Assembly: GCF_016234775.1 (NCBI RefSeq)
Contig: NZ_JACRAH010000049.1
Coordinates: 1-64,000, forward strand
Source of the DNA: Aquabacterium sp.
GTDB lineage: Bacteria; Pseudomonadota; Gammaproteobacteria; Burkholderiales; Burkholderiaceae_C
Direction of reading: 5' to 3'
DNA length: 64,000 nt
In this document: positions 16,819-25,498 of the stretch, piece by piece
Numbering within the stretch: position 1 is the stretch's first letter
How the letters are laid out: every line of letters begins with the position of its first letter
The notes under the pieces: model-generated
Told to the model about the DNA's origin: nothing
The model's database searches: none
What the model saw: the letters and a program-made list of their open reading frames with translations, nothing else
Position numbers and translations under genes: made by a program

Positions 16819-18065
16819 GTGCCTTGCAAATGCCCCTATCGTCACTGGCCGACAGCCTGATGAGTGCACAGGCCGTGAGGCAACACAGTGCGGCCATCAT
16901 GGCCTTGGCTCAAGTCGGACAGGCACGTCATTTCACGTGGCATCCCGAGCGCATGGCTTTGGTGTCGGCCTATGTCAGCAAGGTGATCAGGGAACGCTAC
17001 CCGGACCTCAAAGTGCCGTATCACAGCCGTTGGCGGCACTTCGAAGCTGGTGGTGTGGATCGGTGGAGTGGCGTGGCCCAGGAGCATGGCCTGGACGCTC
17101 ATTCGACCAGGCTGGAGCGTGCCCGATCCAGGGTGGATCTGGCCGTGGTCAGTGTGCTGCTCGATGCCGGTGCGGGGCCGTCCTGGCAGTACAGAGACCA
17201 GGCCAGTGCGCAGACCTTGACCCGGTCGGAGGGCCTGGGCGTGGCCAGCCTGCGCTGGTGGGCCAGTGGGGCACTGTCCAGCGACCCGCACCTGCCCTGT
17301 CGCGCCGATGCCGGTGGCCTGGAGCGTGTGCTCACCGCTGATCTGGGCCTGGCTTTCCAGGTGAGTGACACCAATCCACTGGTGGGCCTGGAAGGGCGCG
17401 CCAACTTGTTGCGGCAACTGGCGCTCGCCCTGAAGAACAGCTCGGATGTGTATGGTCGTCCGGATGCGCCGGGGTTGCTGCGGCCTGGCCACATCGTCGA
17501 TACCCTGTTCCGCATGGCGCCAACCGGGCAGGTGCGTGCTGCACAGATCTTGTCCTTGTTGCTCCACACCTTGGGGCACATCTGGCCAGGGCGACACGAA
17601 CTGGACGGCATCCCCCTGGGTGATTGCTGGCCGCATCCTGATGCACCGGACGGGTGGGTGCCCTTTCACAAGCTCAGCCAATGGATGACCTACTCCTTGC
17701 TGGAGCCCCTGGAAGATGCCGGGCTCAAGGTGGTGGGCCTGGATGAACTGACCGGCTTGCCCGAGTACCGCAATGGCGGTCTCTTGCTGGATCTGGGCTT
17801 GTTGCAAGCACGTGATCGTGCCTTTCACACCACACGCTGGAGCGTGGATGCCGAACCCATTGTCGAGTGGCGGGCCTTGACCGTCGCTATCCTTGATCAT
17901 CTGGCTGAGGCGGTGAGAGGCGAGTTGGGCTTGACGCCCGATCAGTTCCCGCTGGCCAGGGTGCTGGAGGGGGGCAGTTGGGCTGCAGGCAGGCAGATCG
18001 CGCTGGCGAAGCGCCCTGGCGGCCCGCCCCCGATGCACCTCGACAGCGATGGCACCGTGTTTTGA
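16815..18065 (+). CDS. Urc4-like protein (DUF1688)
   Basis: A 416-residue protein of the DUF1688 family, the family of yeast URC4, which is needed to break down uracil downstream of Urc1. No classical catalytic motif is recognised. Conserved-looking segments include ERYPDLKVPYHSRWRHFEAGG (about 55-75), VSVLLDAGAGPSWQYRD (about 112-128), SEGLGVASLRWW, and FHKLSQWMTYSLLEPLEDAG (about 285-304). No signal peptide or membrane segment is seen, so it is cytoplasmic. Its ATG overlaps the urc1 stop (ATGA at 16815-16818), which argues strongly for coupled expression. Reaction chemistry is not established from sequence. Confidence 0.85.
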   Translation: MSALQMPLSSLADSLMSAQAVRQHSAAIMALAQVGQARHFTWHPERMALVSAYVSKVIRERYPDLKVPYHSRWRHFEAGGVDRWSGVAQEHGLDAHSTRLERARSRVDLAVVSVLLDAGAGPSWQYRDQASAQTLTRSEGLGVASLRWWASGALSSDPHLPCRADAGGLERVLTADLGLAFQVSDTNPLVGLEGRANLLRQLALALKNSSDVYGRPDAPGLLRPGHIVDTLFRMAPTGQVRAAQILSLLLHTLGHIWPGRHELDGIPLGDCWPHPDAPDGWVPFHKLSQWMTYSLLEPLEDAGLKVVGLDELTGLPEYRNGGLLLDLGLLQARDRAFHTTRWSVDAEPIVEWRALTVAILDHLAEAVRGELGLTPDQFPLARVLEGGSWAAGRQIALAKRPGGPPPMHLDSDGTVF

Positions 18066-18077
18066 TCTCAGGAGGAC

Positions 18078-18722
18078 GTGATGACGGCAGACTTTCCCAA
18101 CCTCACCGTGGTCGATCACCCCTTGGTCCAGCACAAGCTGACCTGGTTGCGCAGCGTTGACACCAACACCGACAGCTTTCGCAACCTGCTTCGGGAAGTC
18201 AGTCAGATGCTGGTCTACGAAGCCACGCGCGATCTGCCCACCGAGTTGCAATCCATCACCACACCCATCACGACGATGGACTCGCCCGTCATCAGCGGCA
18301 AGAAGCTGTGCATCATCTCCATCCTTCGGGCCGGCAACGGCATGCTGGATGGCGTTCTGGCGCTGCTGCCGCTGGCTCGCGTCGGTCACATCGGCCTGTA
18401 CCGAGATCCTGAGACGCTGGAGCCCGTCGAGTACTACTTCAAGGTGCCGTCAGACATCGCTGATCGCCAGGTCATCGTGGTGGACCCGATGCTGGCCACC
18501 GGCAACTCGGCCGTCGCTGCCATTGACCGCATCAAGGAGGCCGGCTGCGTCAGCATCAAGCTGCTCAGCCTGCTGGCGGCACCAGAGGGCGTGGCCAACA
18601 TGCATCGGCACCATCCGGATGTGCCCATCGTCACGGCAGCGCTGGACAGCCACCTCAACGACCACGGCTACATCGTGCCCGGTCTGGGTGATGCAGGGGA
18701 TCGGATCTTCGGCACGGTTTGA
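18078..18722 (+). CDS. upp: Uracil phosphoribosyltransferase
   Basis: Makes UMP from uracil and PRPP. The 214-residue product has the PRPP-binding loop [12 protein letters not shown] (133-144), the [11 protein letters not shown] segment (about 81-91) and the uracil-binding C-terminus [22 protein letters not shown] lies six bases upstream of the ATG, and the gap after the DUF1688 gene is 12 bases. In the URC pathway this enzyme (yeast URC6/FUR1) supplies the UMP that Urc1 works on, so its place here suggests a catabolic as well as a salvage job. Confidence 0.95.
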   Translation: MMTADFPNLTVVDHPLVQHKLTWLRSVDTNTDSFRNLLREVSQMLVYEATRDLPTELQSITTPITTMDSPVISGKKLCIISILRAGNGMLDGVLALLPLARVGHIGLYRDPETLEPVEYYFKVPSDIADRQVIVVDPMLATGNSAVAAIDRIKEAGCVSIKLLSLLAAPEGVANMHRHHPDVPIVTAALDSHLNDHGYIVPGLGDAGDRIFGTV

Positions 18723-18738
18723 CTGACAGGAGCCCGCC

Positions 18739-20010
18739 GTGTTTGACCTCATTGTTCGACATTGCACCTTGCCCGATGGTCGCAGCGATCAGGACATCGG
18801 CATCCAGCAGGGCCGCATCGTGGCGGTGCACCCTGCCATGGCCGCCACTGCGGCGCAGGAGATCGATGCGGCAGGGTATCTGGTAAGCCCGCCCTTTGTC
18901 GATGCCCATTTCCACATGGACTCGACCTTGAGCTACGGGCAACCTCGGGTCAATCAATCCGGCACCTTGCTGGAAGGCATCGCCTTGTGGGGGGAATTCA
19001 AGCCGCTCCTGACGCAAGAAGCCATCGTCGATCGGGCCTTGCAGTATTGCGACTGGGCTGTCGCCAGGGGTTTGCTGGCCATACGCTCTCATGTGGACAT
19101 CTGCGACCCACGCCTGCTGGCCACGCAAGCCCTGCTGCATGTGCGAGAGAAGGTCAAACCCTATCTGGACCTGCAACTGGTGGCCTTCCCGCAAGATGGT
19201 GTGCTGCGAAGCCCTCAGGCATTGAGTCAATTGAAGCGCGCGCTGGACATGGGCGTGGACGTGGTCGGCGGCATCCCGCATTTCGAGCGCACGATGGCCG
19301 ATGGCACCGAGTCTGTCCGCATCCTGTGCGAACTGGCCGCAGAGCGCGGCCTGCGCGTGGACATGCATTGCGACGAAACCGATGACCCCTTGTCACGCCA
19401 CATCGAGACCCTGGCTTTCCATGCGCAACGGCTGGGTCTGCAGGGCAGGGTGGCGGGCTCGCACCTCACTTCCATGCACAGCATGGACAACTACTACGTG
19501 AGCAAGCTGCTGCCCTTGATCAAAGAGGCTGGTGTGGCGGCCATTGCCAACCCCTTGATCAACATCACGCTGCAAGGCCGGCACGACAGCTACCCCAAAC
19601 GACGCGGCATGACCCGCGTGCCCGAGATGCTGGCCAGTGGCATCGACGTGGCCTTCGGGCACGACTGCGTGATGGACCCCTGGTACAGCCTGGGCAGTGG
19701 CGACATGCTGGAAGTTGCCCACATGGGGCTGCATGTGGCACAGATGACCGGGCAAGCCGCCATGCGCCAGTGTTTTGAGGCTGTGACCACAACGCCTGCC
19801 CGCATCCTGGGGCTGGACGGTTACGGGCTGGAGCCTGGTTGCCATGCCGATCTCGTCTTGCTGCAAGCGCGAGACCCGGTGGAAGCCATTCGCCTGCGCG
19901 CCAACCGCCTGGCCGTGATCCGGCGTGGTCAGGTGCTGGCACGCACGCCGCCCCAGGTGGCCACTTTGAGCGTGCCGGGGCGCCCCGCGAGCGTGTCGTT
20001 CAGCCTGTGA
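18739..20010 (+). CDS. codA: Cytosine deaminase
   Basis: Deaminates cytosine to uracil and ammonia in the cytoplasm. The 423-residue amidohydrolase has metal ligands in DAHFHMD (His57, His59), HCDETDD (His210, with the catalytic Glu213), SHLTS (His242) and GHDCVMDPWY (Asp309). These spacings match E. coli CodA with a constant offset of four. The start is a GTG with CAGGAG upstream, 16 bases after upp. It supplies uracil to Upp in the same operon. No cytosine permease (codB) gene is adjacent. It is followed by a tRNA gene. Confidence 0.93.
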   Translation: MFDLIVRHCTLPDGRSDQDIGIQQGRIVAVHPAMAATAAQEIDAAGYLVSPPFVDAHFHMDSTLSYGQPRVNQSGTLLEGIALWGEFKPLLTQEAIVDRALQYCDWAVARGLLAIRSHVDICDPRLLATQALLHVREKVKPYLDLQLVAFPQDGVLRSPQALSQLKRALDMGVDVVGGIPHFERTMADGTESVRILCELAAERGLRVDMHCDETDDPLSRHIETLAFHAQRLGLQGRVAGSHLTSMHSMDNYYVSKLLPLIKEAGVAAIANPLINITLQGRHDSYPKRRGMTRVPEMLASGIDVAFGHDCVMDPWYSLGSGDMLEVAHMGLHVAQMTGQAAMRQCFEAVTTTPARILGLDGYGLEPGCHADLVLLQARDPVEAIRLRANRLAVIRRGQVLARTPPQVATLSVPGRPASVSFSL

Positions 20011-20044
20011 GGCTGCTGCCGCCAGTCGATTTCTCTCAAGCCTG

Positions 20045-20053
20045 TGCTATGCT
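20045..20053 (+). promoter_or_regulatory. Extended -10 element for tRNA-Leu
   Basis: TGCTATGCT fits an extended -10 (TG-N-TATGCT) 20 bases before the mature tRNA 5' end. No good -35 hexamer is seen at the expected distance. Confidence 0.4.
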
Positions 20054-20072
20054 TTCGGTCTTCACGCTAGAT

Positions 20073-20157
20073 GCCCTGGTGGTGAAATTGGTAGACGCGC
20101 CGGATTCAAAATCCGGTTCCGCAAGGAGTGCCGGTTCGAGTCCGGCCCGGGGCACCA
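20073..20157 (+). tRNA. tRNA-Leu (anticodon CAA)
   Basis: An 85-base class II tRNA with the CCA end encoded. The acceptor stem pairs GCCCTGG (20073-20079) with CCGGGGC (20147-20153), with one G-T pair. The anticodon stem CCGGA/TCCGG encloses the loop TTCAAAA, so the anticodon is CAA, reading UUG. A short variable arm and a T-loop GGTTCGAGTCC follow. No integrase gene or duplicated 3' end is seen nearby, so there is no sign of an integrated element. Confidence 0.96.
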
Positions 20158-20281
20158 CCCAAGCGAACGTTCTGTTGCGCTTGTTTTCCCAAGTACATCC
20201 GTTCAAGCCAGCCAGGCTGCAAAGCAGTGGGCCGCAGCAGTGGGTCGCACCAGGTCTTTGTCTGCCTGCGACAATACCGCC

Positions 20282-21184
20282 ATGAACTATCCCACGCTCG
20301 AAGACGCCATCGGCAAGACCCCGCTTGTACGACTCCAGCGCGTGCCTGGCGCCGCCTGCGACGCCCGAGGCAACGTCATCCTGGCCAAGCTGGAAGGCAA
20401 CAACCCGGCTGGCTCCGTCAAGGACCGCCCCGCGATCAACATGATCCGCCGAGCCGAAGAGCGCGGCGAGATCAAGCCCGGCGACACCCTCATCGAGGCC
20501 ACCTCCGGCAACACGGGCATCGCCCTGGCCATGGCCGCGGCGATCCGTGGCTACCGCATGATCCTCATCATGCCGGAAGACCTCAGCATTGAGCGCGCGC
20601 AGACCATGAAGGCCTTCGGCGCCGAACTCATCCTCACGCCCAAGAGCGGTGGCATGGAGTACGCCCGCGATCTGGCCGACCAGATGGTGCGCGAAGGCAA
20701 GGGTGTGGTGCTCGATCAGTTCGCCAACCCGGACAACCCGTCCGTTCACTACGACACCACCGGCCCCGAAATCTGGGCCGACACGCACGGCCGCATCACC
20801 CACTTCGTGAGCGCCATGGGCACCACCGGCACCATCACCGGCGTATCGCGTTTCCTCAAGGAAAAGAACGCTGATGTGCGCATCGTGGGTGCACAGCCGC
20901 AGGACGGCTCGCGCATCCCAGGCATCCGCAAGTGGCCCGAAGCCTATCTGCCCAAGATCTACGAGCCCAGCCGCGTGGACGAACTCATCTACGTGAGCCA
21001 GACCGATGCGGAAGACATGGCGCGCCGCCTGGCGCGTGAAGAAGGGCTGTTCTGTGGCATCTCGGCGGCAGGCGCCTGTTGGGCGGCCCTGCAATTGGCG
21101 CAGAATCTCAGCAACGCCACGATCGTGTTCATTGTTTGCGACCGAGGCGACCGCTATCTCTCGACGGGCGTCTTCCCCGCCTGA
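20282..21184 (+). CDS. cysM: Cysteine synthase B
   Basis: A PLP-dependent O-acetylserine sulfhydrylase, 300 residues. The PLP lysine is Lys47 in NPAGSVKDRP, the TSGNTG phosphate/substrate loop is at 74-79, and the SAMGTTGTITG glycine loop is near residue 175. The arginine-rich IPGIRKW segment (about 212-218) is typical of CysM rather than CysK. CysM can use thiosulphate as well as sulphide, by family knowledge. The following gene is a TusA-like sulphur carrier only 26 bases away, so the pair likely shares a transcript. Confidence 0.93.
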   Translation: MNYPTLEDAIGKTPLVRLQRVPGAACDARGNVILAKLEGNNPAGSVKDRPAINMIRRAEERGEIKPGDTLIEATSGNTGIALAMAAAIRGYRMILIMPEDLSIERAQTMKAFGAELILTPKSGGMEYARDLADQMVREGKGVVLDQFANPDNPSVHYDTTGPEIWADTHGRITHFVSAMGTTGTITGVSRFLKEKNADVRIVGAQPQDGSRIPGIRKWPEAYLPKIYEPSRVDELIYVSQTDAEDMARRLAREEGLFCGISAAGACWAALQLAQNLSNATIVFIVCDRGDRYLSTGVFPA

Positions 21185-21210
21185 TTGTTGTTGATCACCC
21201 GGACTCAGCC

Positions 21211-21450
21211 ATGGACATCCATAAAGAACTCGACGCCCGCGGCCTGACCTGCCCCTTGCCCATCCTCAAGGCCAAGAAGGCCCTGTCGGACATGCACAGT
21301 GGTGAAGTGCTCAAGGTGCTGGCCACCGATCCCGGTTCGGTGCGGGACTTCCAGGCCTTTGCCCGCCAGACCGGCAATGATCTGGTCGATCAGCAGGCCC
21401 AGCAAAGCGAAGGCCGCGACGAGTACATTCACTACCTGCGCCGTCGCTGA
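21211..21450 (+). CDS. TusA-family sulphur carrier protein
   Basis: A 79-residue TusA/SirA-type protein. The active-site cysteine lies in LDARGLTCPLPILKAKKAL (Cys14), the family hallmark; the rest forms the small two-layer fold ending DEYIHYLRRR. Family members carry persulphide sulphur to tRNA thiolation or other sulphur transfer systems. Close linkage to cysM suggests a role in sulphur assimilation, but the partner enzymes are not in the window, so I do not call it tusA outright. Confidence 0.88.
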   Translation: MDIHKELDARGLTCPLPILKAKKALSDMHSGEVLKVLATDPGSVRDFQAFARQTGNDLVDQQAQQSEGRDEYIHYLRRR

Positions 21451-21482
21451 GCGCTGGTTCCCGCGCAATCGGACGGGTGTGA

Positions 21483-22577
21483 TCAGACCAGCAGATCGCC
21501 ACCTTGCGGTGGTGCCTGCAAACCCAGGTGCCTGAACGCCGCAGCCGTCGCGATGCGGCCGCGTGGTGTGCGCTGCAAGAAGCCTTGCTGAATCAGATAA
21601 GGCTCGATCACATCTTCGATCGTTTCGCGCTCTTCGCCAATGGCCGCAGCCAGGTTGTCCAGGCCAACAGGCCCGCCATCGAAGCGATGGATGATGGCCT
21701 CCAGCAGCTTGCGGTCCATCACATCGAAGCCCAGCGGGTCCACATCCAGCATCGCCAGGGCCTTGTCGGCCATCTCACGCGTGATGCGGCCGGTGCCTTT
21801 GACCTCGGCATAGTCACGCACACGGCGCAGCAGGCGGTTGGCAATGCGTGGCGTGCCACGTGAGCGGCGGGCCACTTCAATTGCACCTTCCGGATCGATC
21901 GGGGCGCCCAGCAAACGGGCAGAGCGCGTCACGATGCGCTGTAGCTCCTCCGCTGTGTAGAACTCCAACCGCGCCACGATGCCGAAGCGATCGCGCAACG
22001 GGTTCGTCAGCATGCCGGCGCGGGTCGTGGCGCCCACCAGCGTGAAGGGCTGCAGATCCAACTTGATCGAGCGCGCCGCCGGGCCTTCCCCGATCATGAT
22101 GTCGATCTGATAGTCCTCCAGCGCCGGGTAGAGGATTTCCTCGACCACGGGGCTGAGGCGATGGATCTCGTCGATGAACAGCACGTCGTGCCGCTCCAGA
22201 TTGGTCAGGATGGCAGCCAGATCCTTTGGTTTTTCAAGCACGGGGCCGGAGGTCTGCCGCAGGTTCACACCCAGTTCGGTCGCAATGATGTGGCTGAGCG
22301 TGGTCTTGCCCAGGCCAGGAGGGCCAAACAGAAGCACGTGATCCAGCGCTTCGCCGCGCTTGCGGGCCGCACCGATGAAGATCTCCAGTTGCTCGCGAGC
22401 CTTGGCCTGCCCCACGTACTCATCCAGGTCCTTGGGGCGCAGTGCCCGCTCGATCGCATCCTCGTTGGGGGAAGACACAGATGGCTCCACCACACGTGCG
22501 TGCGCCTCGAAAGGCAGGTTTGGTGCGGTGGTTTTGCCCTTGCGAGCTGGCGCGAAATCGTCGGTCTGGATGCTCAT
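21483..22577 (-). CDS. ruvB: Holliday junction branch migration ATPase RuvB
   Basis: The motor of the RuvABC resolvasome. The 364-residue AAA+ protein shows Walker A GPPGLGKT (84-91), Walker B FIDEIHR (about 134-140), sensor 1 GATTRAGM, the arginine finger region PLRDRFG, and the C-terminal winged-helix domain (about 275-345, [18 protein letters not shown]). An N-terminal extension of about 40 residues precedes the core. ruvA and ruvC are not adjacent upstream on this strand. It is convergent with the tusA-like gene and divergent from the first porin gene. Confidence 0.97.
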   Translation of the reverse strand: MSIQTDDFAPARKGKTTAPNLPFEAHARVVEPSVSSPNEDAIERALRPKDLDEYVGQAKAREQLEIFIGAARKRGEALDHVLLFGPPGLGKTTLSHIIATELGVNLRQTSGPVLEKPKDLAAILTNLERHDVLFIDEIHRLSPVVEEILYPALEDYQIDIMIGEGPAARSIKLDLQPFTLVGATTRAGMLTNPLRDRFGIVARLEFYTAEELQRIVTRSARLLGAPIDPEGAIEVARRSRGTPRIANRLLRRVRDYAEVKGTGRITREMADKALAMLDVDPLGFDVMDRKLLEAIIHRFDGGPVGLDNLAAAIGEERETIEDVIEPYLIQQGFLQRTPRGRIATAAAFRHLGLQAPPQGGDLLV

Positions 22578-22804
22578 CGTCTGATTATCCTTCCCAGAGA
22601 GGTGTTGCGCTGGGGCAACGGTAATCCTTTTGGATTGGGGTTTATGACAACCCTGTCACTACCAAAACAGGAAAAGTCTGCTGCAATGCGAGCTAGTTTC
22701 AGCGGGCGCTCTGAGGGTTTCGATCCACAAGCAACGCGAGGTGAATACACCCGTGCCTCATATAACAAACCGCTGAGGCCTCTGGTTCAACTTTGGAGAA
22801 GTCA

Positions 22805-23860
22805 ATGAAAAAGACTCTGCTGGCTCTGGCTGCCCTGGCTGCCACTTCTGCATCTTTCGCTCAATCTTCCGTGACCCTGTACGGCGTGCTGGACGCTTCG
22901 CTGGAAAGCGTCAAGGGCACCAACACCACGACCAAGGTTACCTCCGGTAACCTGGCCACTTCGCGCCTGGGTTTCAAGGGCACCGAAGACATCGGTGGCG
23001 GCTTGAAGGCTAACTTCGCTTTGGAAGGTGCTGTGTCGGTTGATACCGGCGCTGCAGCTTCGACCTTCTGGGATCGTCAAGCCTGGGTTGGCCTGGCTGG
23101 TGGCTTCGGTGAACTGCGTCTGGGTCGCACTGACTCGTCGATCGGTGACATCGCTGGCAACGTCCTGAGCGCACAAGCTTATGACGACCTGAAGATGGCA
23201 ACGCGCGCTGGTAACGAGTATCGCCGCGCCAACAACGCCATCACCTACATTCTGCCCACCCTGGTTCCTGGTCTGTCTGCACAACTGCAGTACTCCACTG
23301 GCGCCGGCACTGCTACGACTACGCAAGCGGCTGGCACAACGCCCGCTGGCGAAGCGGCCGGTTCTAGCGAAGGCAAGACTTATGGCCTGAACGTGAAGTA
23401 CGTTGCCGGCCCCCTGTCGGCTGGCGTGGGTTACCTGAACGCCAAGGATGAAACCATCAACGCTACCGTCAAGGACAAGGCTAACGCCACCCTGGTTTAC
23501 GCTGGCTATGACTTCGGCGTGGCCAAGGTCACCGGTTACTACGACGCTGAAACCAGTTTCGTTGGCGGCAAGCGTAAGACCGTCTTGGGTGCCAAGGTTG
23601 CTGTGCCTGTGGCTCCTAACTTCACCGTGATCACTGGTCTGTCGACCCTGCGTAACATCAACGGCGACACCGACGGTGATGACAATGCCCAGGTCACCAC
23701 GATCAAGGCCATTTATGACCTGTCCAAGCGCACGGCTGTGTACGGCATGTTGACCAACGTGAACAACGGCGATGCTACCGATCTGGGCAGCAACTTCGTC
23801 ACGACGGCTGACAAGAAGACCAACCGCGGTATCGCTGTTGGCGTGCGTCACGCTTTCTGA
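22805..23860 (+). CDS. Outer-membrane porin (Burkholderiales type), highly expressed
   Basis: A 351-residue general porin of the Porin_4 type. A classic signal peptide (MKKTLLALAALAATSASFA, cleaved before QSSVTLYG) is followed by the first strand, the LGFKGTEDIGGGLKANF segment and RQAWVGL. The C-terminus ends in VRHAF with the terminal Phe recognised by BAM. It forms a 16-stranded trimer by family knowledge. Codon use is strongly biased, as in very highly expressed genes. GGAG before the ATG at 22805 fixes the start. A strong terminator follows. Confidence 0.93.
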   Translation: MKKTLLALAALAATSASFAQSSVTLYGVLDASLESVKGTNTTTKVTSGNLATSRLGFKGTEDIGGGLKANFALEGAVSVDTGAAASTFWDRQAWVGLAGGFGELRLGRTDSSIGDIAGNVLSAQAYDDLKMATRAGNEYRRANNAITYILPTLVPGLSAQLQYSTGAGTATTTQAAGTTPAGEAAGSSEGKTYGLNVKYVAGPLSAGVGYLNAKDETINATVKDKANATLVYAGYDFGVAKVTGYYDAETSFVGGKRKTVLGAKVAVPVAPNFTVITGLSTLRNINGDTDGDDNAQVTTIKAIYDLSKRTAVYGMLTNVNNGDATDLGSNFVTTADKKTNRGIAVGVRHAF

Positions 23861-23885
23861 TATTCGTCAGAAATCGTGATTCCAG

Positions 23886-23910
23886 AAAAGGGGCTTCGGC
23901 CCCTTTTTTT
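23886..23910 (+). terminator. Rho-independent terminator after porin 1
   Basis: AAAAGGGGC (23886-23894) pairs with GCCCCTTTT across a TTCG tetraloop and runs into seven T. It is a textbook intrinsic terminator, 26 bases after the stop. Confidence 0.95.
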
Positions 23911-24005
23911 CGTCTGTAGAGTGCCAATTCCCTTGTCGTCTATTGGCTACACATAGCAAAAACCTGGGGACTGGCTCCGACTGTTTCAGTAACAATGCTT
24001 TGCAC

Positions 24006-24022
24006 CCCCCGGTTCAAGGGGG
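24006..24022 (+). promoter_or_regulatory. 5'-leader hairpin of porin 2
   Basis: CCCCC-N7-GGGGG ends five bases before the AAGGAG ribosome-binding site (24027-24032) of the second porin. It may stabilise the leader or affect ribosome access. Confidence 0.4.
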
Positions 24023-24039
24023 AATCAAGGAGATTCAAG

Positions 24040-25398
24040 ATGCAAAAAACCGTTCTGACCAAAGCCGTCGCGGTTGCTCTGGCCACACTCGGCGCAGGCG
24101 CAGCCTTCGCCCAATCTAGCGTCACCATTTACGGCAACCTGGACGTTGCGGTGGACAGCGTCCATAAGGGGCAAGGCGATGTCGCGGCCAGCACCCTGTT
24201 TTCCACGCTTGCTGCAAACTCAGCCTCATTCAATAGCGGTTTTGTTGCAAAGAGCTCGGTTACACGAGTGACCTCCAGTATTTCCTCAGTGAACGCCTTA
24301 GGTTTCAAGGGAACCGAAGACATCGGTGGCGGCTATAAGGCAGGGTTCGTTCTGGAAGGTCAGTTCCAGCTTGATACGGGCGCGCAAAGCGGTCAGGATG
24401 GCCGGATGTGGGGGCGTCAGGCTTTTGTTGGTTTGACCACGCCATATGGTGAGGTTCGCCTTGGTCGGCAATATGCGCCGATGTTCTATGCGTTTGCCAC
24501 AGCAACTGTCGAGGCACTTGGTGGGGCAGACATCATGGGTTCGGGGTTGATTGTGAACAACCTGCAGGTGCGTCAAGACAATCAGGTTAGCTATTGGTTG
24601 AAGGCTGGTGATTTGACTGCCGCCCTGTCCTTTAGCCCTAACGCTGGCGTGGATCGTTATCTGTCATCTACGCGCATGCCCACGACCGTTAATTCGGGCT
24701 CCGCTGGTAGCACAGCAGGTAGCAATACAGGGCAAATCGCGGGTGGGGCTTCCGCCGGTACTGAGTCGGCTGATACCGGTGGTCGTGGTCGCTCAGTCGG
24801 TGTGTACTTGAACTACAACGTCGATCCCGCGTTGATGGTGAACTTTGGTTATCACAACAACAAGTTTGGTAACGCGACGCTGATTACTGGATCCGGCTCG
24901 GCTCTTTACACGCCATTGGCGGAGTTGGATAAATACTCTGCCTACTCATTGGGTGCAAAGTATGTGGTCCCAGGTGCGGGTACGCAGTTGGCCGGCATTT
25001 ATCACCTCGGCAAGTTCTCCAACGATAGTGGTCAAGTTGGCGGTCCCAAAATCAGTACGCTGGCGTTGGGTGTCAAACACCCGATTGACAAATTCGCTGT
25101 AGGTGCCGAATTCGCCTATTCGAAGTTCACGAACTTCACGAAAGGCAAGGATACGTCACTGATGCTGATGGGTGACTACAACTTCTCCAAGCGTACCAAG
25201 GTCTATCTGCGTGCAGGGTATGTCAAGGACAGCGCCGGTGATGCAGCTGCAACTGGGTCCGGCGTCAATGTCGTGGGTGGGCCGCTGCCATTGCTGACGG
25301 GCTTTGGGTCGGTGGAAACGCCATTCTTCTCAGCCGCTGGTGCCAACATCGACGCGACCACTCGTGTGGTGGCCGTCGGTATCCGCCATCAGTTCTGA
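24040..25398 (+). CDS. Outer-membrane porin (second copy, divergent)
   Basis: A 452-residue Porin_4-type protein, about 100 residues longer than the porin upstream. The signal peptide ends GAAFA before QSSVTIYGNLD. The family segments LGFKGTEDIGGGYKAGF, RQAFVGLTTPYGEVRLGRQY and the terminal VGIRHQF are present. Extra length lies in loop regions rich in Ser/Gly/Thr (about residues 55-80 and 225-265). By eye its GC content and codon bias are lower than in the first porin, pointing to lower expression or a different origin. AAGGAG supports the ATG at 24040. Confidence 0.92.
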   Translation: MQKTVLTKAVAVALATLGAGAAFAQSSVTIYGNLDVAVDSVHKGQGDVAASTLFSTLAANSASFNSGFVAKSSVTRVTSSISSVNALGFKGTEDIGGGYKAGFVLEGQFQLDTGAQSGQDGRMWGRQAFVGLTTPYGEVRLGRQYAPMFYAFATATVEALGGADIMGSGLIVNNLQVRQDNQVSYWLKAGDLTAALSFSPNAGVDRYLSSTRMPTTVNSGSAGSTAGSNTGQIAGGASAGTESADTGGRGRSVGVYLNYNVDPALMVNFGYHNNKFGNATLITGSGSALYTPLAELDKYSAYSLGAKYVVPGAGTQLAGIYHLGKFSNDSGQVGGPKISTLALGVKHPIDKFAVGAEFAYSKFTNFTKGKDTSLMLMGDYNFSKRTKVYLRAGYVKDSAGDAAATGSGVNVVGGPLPLLTGFGSVETPFFSAAGANIDATTRVVAVGIRHQF

Positions 25399-25420
25399 TC
25401 AGCCTGAGCTGAGCAACAAA

Positions 25421-25443
25421 AAAACCGCTTTCGGGCGGTTTTT
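25421..25443 (+). terminator. Rho-independent terminator after porin 2
   Basis: AAAACCGC pairs with GCGGTTTT around a six-base loop, followed by T. It lies 22 bases after the porin stop, between convergent genes, and the A-run on the left side could also serve lysA transcription from the other strand. Confidence 0.9.
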
Positions 25444-25498
25444 GCTTTCCAGGCTGGTTGAAAGGCAAGCCTGTCAACCAGCACTTTCGCCCATCGTT

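Noticed and set aside
20073..20157. tRNA-Leu as an attachment site for an integrated element
   Set aside because: No integrase, no repeated tRNA 3' end downstream and housekeeping genes on both sides.
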